Shown here piece by piece: positions 24,940 to 35,300 of a DNA stretch of 64,000 nucleotides (positions within the stretch are counted from its first letter, which is position 1; each line of letters starts with the position of its first letter). The notes under the pieces are model-generated. The model saw only the letters and a program-made list of their open reading frames with translations. It searched no databases and was not told the DNA's origin. The stretch covers positions 7,915,849 to 7,979,848 of the forward strand of contig NC_049982.1 in the NCBI RefSeq assembly GCF_000003815.2, read 5' to 3'. The position numbers were made by a program, and so were the translations under genes. The stretch comes from Branchiostoma floridae. Lineage: Eukaryota > Chordata > Leptocardii > Amphioxiformes > Branchiostomatidae.

Positions 24940-27240
24940 TAAAAAATCCTTGGTTTGATACAAAGGTTGAAAGAACAAAAAACAACCCGCTCATTGAATG
25001 AAGCAAGCGGTGCATTGTTTATATGTCGGCTCTCGCAAGGAAAGCTGAAAGTTCGCACCTGCGTGCTAATCCGAAATCGTCTCAAAGCGCGCCCTTGCCA
25101 CACCAGAACACTGACGCCAGAAGCAGCTGGCTTTCTGACCTATGACGTAGTCCCCAAACAGAGGTCCGTGGGGAAAATCGTGACCATTTCCTTTGATTCA
25201 TATTTTTTTGAAGGTCGAAAAAAATTATGAAAGGAAAAGGTCGCGATTTTCCCACCAACCTCTGCTTGACAGAACAACGAGCTTCTCGAAACCTCTGTAT
25301 GAAGTAATTTGTTGCAAATAACCTTTCTATACATGTACAAGTGTTGATTCTGAGGATCATGAACATCAAAGATAGGTTGGTCAGTAACTGGCAGTAACAT
25401 AACATTTTTCTTTAGAACCATTTGAGCTGTAAATCTAAACTTGGCCTACCGTGTGCAATGTTTATATGGATAGAGATCAGTGGGTGCTGTAGGTATCTAA
25501 TGTATTTTTCATCAGTTGTACATGTAGAGTGCTTTATGCCTTTGTTATCAGTTACTCTAGAAAAATTGATAAAGCAAAGGTTATGTCGTAATATAAAAAA
25601 ATACAGATAATGATATATGTATAAACCCCCTGCGGGTACTAGTATATCCTCAGTTGCAGTCTTCGAACAGGTCTGGTTATTATTGGGGTGGGGGGAAGGG
25701 GGTTACTATTTTCAACGTTGGCTAGGTTGTCTTGTGCCAGTTTGCTGTGGAAGGCGAAACTCCCTTCCTCGGCAAACTCCCTTCCTAAGCGAACACCCTT
25801 CCTCGGCAAACCCCCTTCCTCGAACGTCCTTGCTCGAACTTATGTAATGTCTAAGAGAACTTATGTAGTGTTTAAAATCGCGAACCAAGATCCCACCCCC
25901 CATAAAATACACTACTGTCCCGTTCGAAGACAGTGCACCGAAGGCGACTGCGGGTAACGTTACATTCTAAGTGGAGCGGGATACGTGCTTGAATGGGAGA
26001 AACCTCATATTAGCGTGCAAAGTTCTCCAATAGAATAATGATATAGATCATATAATGGTACTTGATAATTGGTATGTAGTAATGATGGTTTATAACAGTA
26101 CCCACCAATGTTGCAAACCTCGTACTAAGAAAGTTTTCTCACCTCCTTGCTTGTACCCACCATTAGTGTTGGATATTAAAACCTAAGGCTTGTACTTTGA
26201 CTTTATCACTTTAACGGACTATATGACCAAGCCAGCATGTACAGGTTTGTAGAGAACATCTTGACCTTCACATGTGCCGGTAGGACCAATGAAGAAAGTG
26301 ACATTGGAGTAAAGGATCACACTTTTCTGCACCAACCTCTGCTTGGAAAGTTATAGGCCTCTCTAGTCAGGAAGCTGTTTTCGGCGTGGTAAAGCCGATG
26401 TCCGTCGGATTAGCACGGGGTGCGAACTTCCAGCTTTCCTTGCGAGAGCGAAAAACATTTAACCGATTGCTTCATTCAATGAAAGGGTTGTTTTGATTTG
26501 CCATGAAAGAGAAAAATCATTGTTACAGTCGTGTTTGTGAGTGTGGTGGGAAGGGGGTGGTTTGAGAAATATGATTTCTTGAAGGTGAAGCATACATGAT
26601 GTACCATGTCTGTCGTTACAGGGGTGTATTCAGGACATATTTGCGGAATTCATACGAGCTCTAAAGGTTCGTATGGATTCCGTAAAACTCATATGAATTA
26701 AGTCAGATTTGTGTGTTTCTTTGATCGCCAATCAGATCAGGCCTAAGGTTAATAGACTTAATAAGTACCAAACTCAGACGAAGGAGTGTAGTGATCACAA
26801 AAGGTGTCCTTTGCCTGAATTGTGAAGAGCTTACAAACTTGTGTATCAATATTAAAACCTTTGAGATTAATATTGATTCAATACTAGTAGTCAAAGATAG
26901 TTTGCGAAAACTGTACTTTGACATTATAGTACTCTTCCCAAGGACCTTATATCATTTTTGCTCTACCAGACTACATGACCCACTCTCCAATCTAGCATTG
27001 TACAGGTTAGTAGAGTCTTCAACATTGTGAACATCTCATATGTAGGACCAGCGGGGAAATTTTACTCGACCAACATCTGCTTGGAAAGTTATACGACGAT
27101 AAGCCAGCTGCTTCCGGCGTCAGTGTCCTGGTGTGGTAAGGGCGATTTCGGATTAGCACGGAGGTGCGAACTTCGGGCTTTCCTGGCGAGAGCCAACAAA
27201 CCGCTTCATTCAATTAATGGGTTGTTTTTACCAATGTCTG
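24940..27240. repeat. Core of the foldback element with three copies of an internal ~200-bp repeat
   Basis: A block containing the GAAAGTTCGCACC, GTGCTAATCCGAAATC, GCCACACCAGAACACTGACGC and AGCAGCTGGCTT landmarks lies at about 24990-25135. It recurs inverted at about 26320-26500 and 27050-27235. A nested hairpin at 25158-25265 has arms CAGAGGTCCGTGGGGAAAAT and ATTTTCCCACCAACCTCTG. Small frames here show no recognisable domain. Nothing else is seen from 27240 to 27830. Confidence 0.55.
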
Positions 27241-27829
27241 ATAGAACGTCCTTGTTTTTACGGAATGCATAAGAGCTCTACTAGTCGCAAATTTAGTGTG
27301 AATTTCGCAAAGCTCATTTGTATTCAAATCCGTGTGTTTTTTGGTAATGAATCGTATAAAATAACTATAAATTCGTACATTTTACGAAAGCCGTTATATT
27401 CTTATAAAAGCAGGCACCCCTTCTTTAGAGATCTCCTCATAACAGGTCAAAATATATCTTGATGAAGCCATATGTGTTGTTTTTTTCGTATTGAACCAAA
27501 AATGTTAATCTCCATGCAGATTTCTCCGGTGGCAATAAAAAAGTAACATAAGCTGGGGAAGGAATTAGCCAGCAAAGGAGGATAATTTGCCAAAGATGTC
27601 TACAAACTTGTTACAGGGCTGAGCCTGAAGTAAACCAAAACAGAATTAGCATAAAGGTGCGAAGTTTCTGCATTCTTTACAATGGCAAACAAGTATCAGT
27701 ATTCTCTCAGCAGAGGTTGGGTCACCACGTGAAGGGAGCGAACCGATAAATTCCGACTACTAGTACTTTTCCCAACTCACTGTGACCAAAAACCCGCTTG
27801 AAGAAAAAAATATTCACTTTCTTGGGTAA

Positions 27830-29268
27830 TTCACGTGAACCAGATGTTTACATATATAGCCCGTAGAGCTGCTCAAACAGCCCTCCGTTTACCGTATAGA
27901 GCCCTAAGACCGATTTGTTTGGGTGACTTGAATCAACTTTTTACATTCAAAGCCCGTAGAGGGCTGCTTGGACAGACCTCTGACCGATTTGTTTTGGGTG
28001 ACGTGAACCAAATGTTTACATTCAAAGCCCGTGGAGCGCTGCTTGGACAGACCTCTGACCGATTTGTTTTGGGTGACGTGAACCAAATGTTTACATCCAT
28101 AGCCCGTGGAGCTGCTCAAACAGCTATCGGCTCTGTGTGTTTGTTGTTTACAATATCCCTGTAAAGAGCCCTAAACACCGATTTGTTGATGGTGACGTGA
28201 ACCAAGTGTTTACTTCATATAGCCCGTGGAGTTGCTCGATCAGTTATCGGCTCAGTGTGTTTGTTGTTTACAATATCCCTGTATAGAGCCCTAAACACCG
28301 ATTTGTTGATGGTGACGTGAACCACGTGTTTACATTCATATAGCCCGTGAAGTTGCTCGATCAGTTATCGGCTCAGTGTGTTTGTTGTTTACAATATCCC
28401 TGTATAGAGCCCTAAACACCGATTTGTTGATGGTGACGTGAACCAAGTGTTTACATTCATATAGCCCGTGGAGCTGCTCAAACAGCTTTCGGCTCCGTGT
28501 GTTTGTTGTTTACAGTATCTCTGTATGGAGCCCTAAACACCGATTTGTTTATGGTGACGTGAACCAAGTGTTTACATTCATATAGCCCGTGGAGTTGCTC
28601 GATCATTTATCGGCTCAGTGTGTTTGTTGTTTACAGTATCCCTGTATAGAGCCCTAAACACCGATTTGTTGATGGTGACGTGAACCAAGTGTTTACATTC
28701 ATATAGTCCGTGGAGTTGCTCGATCAGTTATCGGCTCAGTGTGTTTGTTGTTTACAGTATCCCTGTATAGAGCCCTAAACACCGATTTGTTGATGGTGAC
28801 GTGAACCAAGTGTTTACATTAATATAGCCCGTGGAGCTGCTCAAACAGCTATCGGCTCCGTGTGTTTGTTGTTTACAGTATCTCTGAATGGAGCCCTAAG
28901 ACCGATTTGTTTTGGGTTTCGTGAACCAAGTGTTTACAGTCATAACCCGTAGAGCGCTACTCAAACAGCCCTTTGTTACTGTATGGAGCGCTAAGATCAA
29001 TTGGTTTTGGGTGACGCGAATCAAAAAACATTCATAGCCCGTGTACCATGTTTTGCGTACAGCTGCTAGTTCAGTCCGGTTGTTTGTCCTCTACGAGAGA
29101 ACCTCCTCCATGTCGTACTAAAAATTCCATGAAGGTGACGAGAACCAAGTGTTTGTATTCATAGCGCATAGAGCTCGCACGGTGGAGCTGGAGGGCTGAA
29201 CGAGCAACCTCCATGGAGGTCAGCTCTGTAGAGCTCCTCCATGGAGGTTGCTCGTGCAGCCCCTTCTC
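27830..29268. repeat. Right inverted arm of the foldback element
   Basis: The reverse of the left arm. About eleven units carry GTGACGTGAACCAAGTGTTTAC, CGGCTCCGTGTGTTTGTTG and AGCCCTAAACACCGATTTG at ~121-bp spacing, with the ~71-bp variant at 27920-28080. The subterminal palindrome is repeated at 29201-29219 and 29237-29255. The arm is shorter than the left one by several units, as expected from unequal exchange within a tandem array. Confidence 0.85.
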
Positions 29269-29344
29269 GTCGGGCCGCGCCGGGTCGGTCTCGGCGGGAC
29301 CGGCCGGTAACTTCGCTTACGTTAAGCAGCTTCTCAGAAGTCAT

Positions 29345-30700
29345 TGCGACGATATGACCGCTAAACGCTCAAATACTGTTGTCACTTACTGTAGACAACT
29401 GTCCGTCCGAAGGAGGACAATATGTAGCCCACAATTGTCCCACTCCACTGACTTACGCAGCTTATTAATAAGAATAGAAGAATCCCCAGTGATTGAGAGC
29501 CATTTGTCAGAAAATATATTACGTTCACATGTGTATGAAATCTGATTGGTTGGTGTATCGTAACACCTTGTAATAAAGGATTTAAACTACGCCCATCTCC
29601 TGGCGGTTTTACAGAAAATCACACACCTTTTCTGTGCGACAACTAAAAGCCGACGCAGGCAATGAAAACGTTCGTTTATATTCGTTCATTAGTAGCAGGC
29701 ATTTTGTGTCATAACAATTACAATGAAGACTCTTCAATTCTCTTGAATATTGGCTACACACTACAGCATTACTGCACTGTCCAAGTAAGCATTCATGTGT
29801 AAACTTGTCTAGCTCGCTTGAATGGATACAGTGGCACATACTGGCTGACATTTCACTTTCTCGGGATTTGTCAGCTGCCTTTTCAGACCCTTCTCGTCAG
29901 CAGAATGACACGAAAGTTTAGTGAATATTTGCAAACACCATGTCAGTCAAGCCTGGCAGACACTGAGGAGAAAAGTATACGAAGTTACGTCAAACCCACG
30001 AGGAAACGACTATCGAAAAGATCAACATCAGTCGAGCAGAGAATTGCCGAAGACCATGCACATAAAGGCCTGGGGCTAGATTGAGATATGTCAGAAAGGC
30101 GAGGACTATCCAGAAAATATTTGTACCCAAGATCTGATTCGTGATTATGGATATGCATTATGCAGGCATGGTTGCTTCTAATGTGTAGTCTATTTCAGTT
30201 TGTTACGTGTGTTGAATATATCCTAATCTTCTTCTAATCAGCATGCCAGGTCACATTTATCAGTCACCCTGAACAAATGCGTCTAAAGAGAATTCCAATG
30301 AAGCCCATCATCATCATATTGACAGGTGGAGTATGGGAACCCCGGTGAACTACTATAAATGCAGAAATGTTCGCGGTGGACTGCAGTCTATGATGTTACC
30401 GCGAAATTAAAACCACCGCGAAAAGTCCCTTTTTCCGCTACCGCGAAATTAAATCCCCGCGAACTTAAATGCATTTACATAACCAGGCTGATACTCTAGC
30501 TTCTAGTGGAAAGGGAGTGTCAACACAAAACATGCTTGTACATGCTGCTGGGAGCACATTGTGGGGCATAAGGTTTGGTCAAGGTGGCTTATGTTGTTTC
30601 TTTATCATGTATATTATAATGTAAATAGACAATGTATTTATGTAAAGCTACAGCTGTACAGAAACGTTGCAATAAAAGAGCCTATATGTATTGAAGAGTC
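29345..30700. promoter_or_regulatory. Gene D upstream region and spacer
   Basis: CCAAT on the minus strand at 29549-29545, 201 bp before the original gene D ATG, but now 6.6 kb from the body of exon 1. The rest to about 30100 resembles the region upstream of H (47470-47770: GATGAAAGAAAAGAAAATC and GAAAGGC..GAAAATATT blocks). The plus-strand frame at 29818-30084 is not conserved as protein. No gene assigned. Confidence 0.35.
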
Positions 30701-30703
30701 TGC

Positions 30704-30709
30704 TTTATT
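30704..30709 (-). terminator. Putative polyadenylation signal of gene E
   Basis: AATAAA on the minus strand in the TCTGCTTTATTTCTG block that otherwise sits downstream of discoidin-type genes. Confidence 0.45.
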
Positions 30710-31529
30710 TCTGACTATACATGCCTGATGACTTCTGCACAAATGTAGTAGCTGTTGTTACATTTGTATTGTATATATTATATCATCTTCTTGTGTACAT
30801 GCATTAGCCAAACTTTCTAACAATTAGACTACGGACAGCAACACCAGCATACAAAAACAAGGAATTTAGTACTTCTTCCTCAAATGATCGATGAAGTCCT
30901 TGACATCTTCATCAAGCTAGTACACAGTGCACACCAGCTACAATATAGAAGTGTAATACTGTAATCACCAGGACATGGTATTAACAAGTCCATGATCTCT
31001 ATACTACTTAGTAGATATAGCATTCATTCTCAAATTACTCTCTTAATAGAATGACTCATAACATGCCATTTCTGAACCCAGCTAGGTCACCTTGAACAAC
31101 TGTGGACAAACACCAAGACACACAAACAGAAAACAATGTCTCCATTTTTTACTGAGATGGTTAGCTATCAAAGATAAGGAAACAAAAATGTAAAGAAAAT
31201 ACATCATTCTATTTTCTGTGTAAATGCTGCGAACTATTACAAGAAAACTGGTGTTTCCCTTCAAACTGCAAAGCAGATATCCAGTTATGTGTACATCTGA
31301 GCTTTAGGAAGCTCCTGTTCTGCACAAATGAAGTGGCTATTGTATAATCTTGTGTACATGTATAATTCAAAATTTGGTTGAATAAAAACTCATGATTGAA
31401 AAGACAAGAATCTAGGTGTATTTTGGTTCATAATGACACTTAGCAATCTTAGGATCTGCTGGATACAAATAAAGGAATCAGGATACTGATTGGATATCTG
31501 AATTAAGTATCAAAGGTGAGGAAAAAACA

Positions 31530-31530
<1 letters not shown>

Positions 31531-31564
<34 letters not shown>
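31531..31564. repeat. (AT)n microsatellite
   Basis: About 17 uninterrupted AT dinucleotides on the 3' side of gene E. Confidence 0.9.
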
Positions 31565-31566
<2 letters not shown>

Positions 31567-31656
31567 TGTACGTACGGTAAACTATCACATTATCAGGTAA
31601 AAGATATCCTTTACTGTGCAAATCTGAGCTTTGGTAAACTCCCATCTTTGTTGTGT

Positions 31657-31675
31657 CTAGCCACTGTTGCAGTCC
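31657..31675 (-). other. Discoidin-type last exon persisting 3' of gene E
   Basis: On the minus strand TTTGTAG/GGACTGCAACAGTGGCTAG matches the acceptor and coding of exon 7 in B, C, D, H, J and K (frame: D C N S G stop). Gene E has no discoidin exons and already ends at 31993. A donor-like CA/GTAAGTAC at about 31955, identical to the exon 6 donor of discoidin copies, lies 38 nt after its stop. The exon is probably now 3' UTR, left from a discoidin-type ancestor. Confidence 0.6.
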
Positions 31676-31992
31676 CTACAAACGGAGAAGAAAAATGCTG
31701 GGTTGTCCTTGATGGTACAGCACTAATCGTCCTTGACTTCTCGACAGACAATTCTGACAAACAACAATAACATATATTTGTGTATTCAACAAATATCTGT
31801 ACACTATTACCTTAAGATTAAAACCAGTCATTTTAGATGGTTGTTACAATAGTATCGGTGCAGGTGAAAATATTTCAAATATCTTTACTGTGACATGAAA
31901 TCACATAATTCAAAGTCACACAGGAAGAGCAGAGGAATTAATCTGTGTACTTACTGCCCCAGTCTCGGGAGAATCTCGGGAAGATGCTAGAG

Positions 31993-32309
31993 CTAGCGAA
32001 GGCGACAGCAACAGTAGTTTGGCCCGCAGACGTTAGCCGCAAAAGCACAGCCACCGCTGAGATAGCGATATGCTGCAGGGCCGAGTTCTCCAGCGTCAGT
32101 ATTGTGGTCGGATGAAAGGACTGGCCGATTCCCGTACACATATACGGCATCAAAGCACTCTGAGGTGCTGTGGAAACGGAATCATCATCAACAAATCATA
32201 CTACTATATATCATATAGTGGCTTAATGTTCACACATACGCGCGCACGCACACGCACACACACACACACACAAATGCACACACACAAATATTGCATATAT
32301 AGACATATG

Positions 32310-32369
<60 letters not shown>

Positions 32370-35300
32370 TGTACAGTGCCATACAAATAGATACAGTATT
32401 TGTCAAAAACTGGAATTTGCGCACAAAGCCACACCGAATTATCTTAACACAACACACAAAAAAACAGCAATAATTCTGGTGACGGAGAACCACGACTTTA
32501 TTACAAAAAATATTTTGCCATTCAATAAAGACGTTTGATAGCAAAGTCATTTCGTGTGCAAAAGGACTGGTGCATTCAAATATTCAAAGAGGAAAGAATC
32601 ACTGTCTGCTGAACTCGTAGTTCTGTAATTGAAAAAAAATAAACATTTCGACATTCAATGACAATAATGTAGCACAAACCTCCTCCGGCTGCCGACAGCT
32701 GCTATCATGGCCGCTTTGCGAGATGTGCACATGTCGTTGCACGTCAGACCGTCCCCGTAATTAGGTCTGCAATCCCGACGGATGGCGAAGATGTCTGATG
32801 CTTGGTTGGAGGCCGCTGTGCAGATGCTCTGTGCCAGTACGTCACGGTAGTTGACGTAGTCTGTGCCTGATTTAAGAAACGTAGAGAAATGTAGAAGGTA
32901 CAAAAATAGACAGTATTCATTCAATATTCAGTGTGGAATATCCCTTACCATGGCAACTAAAGTCTTTAGACGGATACAACACATGTGCTGGACATGATTA
33001 TGACTACTAAGAGGACTACCTACTCCTAGCCTGTTTGCTACATGTGTACGTAATACACCCTATATCTCAGGTAATATTACCACAGAACAAATGTTGAAGT
33101 GTGTAGACCATGACACTGTGTACGAGAGCAGGACGTATATGTGGTCACAAGGGCGGAACTTACTTGATCCATTTACTCCAGGTGGTCCAGGCGGGCCATC
33201 TAGTCCAGGCGAGCCCTGTGCTCCAGGCGAGCCCTGTGCTCCAGGCGAGCCCTGTGCTCCAGGCGAGCCCTCTGGTCCAGGCGAGCCCTCTGGTCCAGGC
33301 GAGCCCTGTGCACCAGGCGAGCCCTCTGCTCCAGGCGAGCCCTCTGGTCCAGGCGAGCCCTGTGTTCCGGGCGAGCCCTCTGGTCCAGGCGGTCCCTGTG
33401 CACCAGGCGAGCCCTCTGGTCCAGGCGGTCCCTGTGCACCAAGAGAGCCCTCTGGTCCAGGCGGTCCCTGTGCACCAAGAGAGCCCTGTGCTCCAGGCGA
33501 GCCCTCTGGTCCAGGCGGGCCCTCTGGTCCAGGCGGGCCCTCTGGTCCAGGCGGGCCCTCTGGTCCAGGTGGACCCTAGAAACATTTGGGATTAGCTGTA
33601 ATCTTTCTTTCTTCAACATGTTAATCCAGCTCCAACTCCCTCTTATACTAGGGAAGAATCACACATATACATACACAGATGTAGGTCACTCGATGACAAT
33701 GTGCATTCACCCTGACGGTCTCATACAGGAATACCCCCAAAGCCCTAGTCCGCATGCGTCGACTGTTCCATCGATGAGGGGGGACTAAACCATTCTAAAT
33801 AAACTAACACAACAAACTTTATATTTACAAATATGTCAGAGAGCACTGGTTGATTACGGCAGATGATGATGGCGATGCATGTGCTGTTCAAAGTTTGCCA
33901 AAACGTGACGCCAAAACAAACTACAGAATTTTAGTCCCTCTAAAGAGGGGTTTTGGGGCAGTATACATTCATTTTGGCTTCTTGGATTTGGAAACTAAAA
34001 AGGCAATGTGTCACAATGATCATAAAACAACTCCGCCCAATGTTCAATAATACGCAAACCTATAATTACAGAATGCTTTTAAGCACGAAAATGTTTTACC
34101 TGTTCACAAGACGGCTCCCCAAACACTCCACATCCGCACGGAGGCCCGGGCGGCCCGGGAACACCATCACGGCCGTCCCGCCCGTCTCGTCCGGCCGGTC
34201 CTTCAGGACCCCGGAAGGGACCTGCGAAATTTGAATATCGATTGAATATCTACACTGTTTATATCATTAGTGACAAAAGGATATTGGTGACAGTGCGTTT
34301 CATGTCGCCACTTTTTTTAACAAAATGAAAGTACGTACCTAAGGGGCTACGTTGACGAGCATTTTGGGATTTTAGAAAACGTAACACAGAATTTTTCAAA
34401 TACTGCAATAGAAAACGTAACACAACAGAACAACTATATCGTGAATTTGACACAAGACGTATGTAAAGTACTGACAGTGCAAGTTTCGAGTCAAAGAACG
34501 CGATAACTGTGAATAAGAATCGGAAAGGGACATGATAAGGAACGTTACATGAACACGAACTTTCAAGTCCAGTCCCAACAAAACGCCAATAAGTGTGGCA
34601 ATAAAAACTATGGCCATGGCGACGGTTTTATTGTTTATAAGTATTAATGATTGTTTTTTTAGGTGTGTTGTAATTGTGTGCTAATCTTTCGCCTGGCTGT
34701 ATATATGAAGATTGTTTCACGTGATGGATGTTTGAAGGGCATTGCTGTTAACAAGAAAGGCGATCTCTTGTGACGAGCTCGAGTGACCTTTAATAAATGT
34801 TTCTCATTGATCATACAAATAAGGTCCTAATTTGCATAAAAGATATCAGTTGATCATCTCCTCTACCTAAATAACAATGTGTTCAAAGTATGAAAGTCTT
34901 AGCAAAGAAAGCTATTGTAGAGTCCATTCCAAGACACCATGAGGGTTTTTAGGCGATTAGTCTGAATCATTTTGAATAAAAGAATATCTGAGCCACCATG
35001 ATTAAATTCTTTTCAAAAAACTGACTAAGAAAATACTCATTTATTTGAATTTCTTCGAATATATTAGAAACATTTTGAAAGTAACTGTACAAAAATATCT
35101 TTATTTAGAATAATTGTGAAACCTCTGTGTGATTATTTCACATTTACAAATATTTACGAATATTTGTAAAATTTGCCAAATGGTAAAATTAGTTTATAGC
35201 CCCCATTAAAGTAAGCCGTATTGTTGCATCTGTATATTTTTAGATTTCACTGCTGGGCACTTGTGGATCCTTTGCGGTGGGCCATTGTTGCATGGCACCC

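Larger units (their letters stand above)
22692..29268. mobile_element. 6.6-kb foldback transposon inserted in gene D exon 1
   Basis: The flanking 8-bp direct repeat GTCGGGCC (22684-22691 and 29269-29276) is a single copy in the other exon 1 sequences, so it is the target duplication. After five mismatching outer bases (CAATA against GAGAA, reading inward) the ends share GGGGCTGCACGAGC. The two arms are long inverted repeats: left 22692 to about 24720, right about 27830 to 29268. Both are built mainly of 121-bp tandem units. The ~3.1-kb core has no transposase-like frame, so the copy is non-autonomous. An 8-bp duplication occurs in hAT and P-type elements; long tandem-repeat-bearing inverted arms recall the P-superfamily foldback Galileo. 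Superfamily is not assignable by eye. Confidence 0.85.
18912..29344 (-). pseudogene. Gene D: coiled-coil/collagen/discoidin gene with exon 1 split by a foldback transposon
   Basis: Exons 2-7 look intact: 21449-21329, 21053-20926, 20609-20412, 19969-19817, 19384-19251 and 18930-18912. Exon 1 is in two parts. The start [12 protein letters not shown]...GAAR is at 29344-29277. The transmembrane helix and coiled coil, from ARPVTVAV to YGTTHE, are at 22691-22244. They are separated by a 6,577-bp element with an 8-bp target duplication, and the frame is otherwise continuous. Exon 2 differs from most copies (KTDPDVKPSQVGDDVK.., with the furin-type motif RSKR); only H shares it. The discoidin exon 4 is longer (66 codons, extra EESLTSQGGW) and the last exon reads DCTSD. 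An element-derived ATG at 22747 opens a frame that joins the transmembrane segment, so a 5'-altered protein is conceivable. Probably disrupted; whether this allele is fixed is unknown. Confidence 0.75.

Noticed and set aside
25082-27462. Small open frames in the core of the foldback element as a possible transposase
   Set aside because: All under about 110 residues, overlapping inverted repeats, with no recognisable catalytic motif.
29818-30084. Plus-strand frame ending KGLGLD, with partly similar frames at 37570-37800 and 47491-47682
   Set aside because: Only short patches align at protein level; the region is duplicated spacer and no exon borders were found.
33110-33619. Long frames with [19 protein letters not shown] and DQRARLDQR repeats (also at 49218-49826)
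   Set aside because: They are the other frames of the Gly-X-Y coding minisatellite. Only the minus frame reading GPPGPE has matching splice sites and phase.
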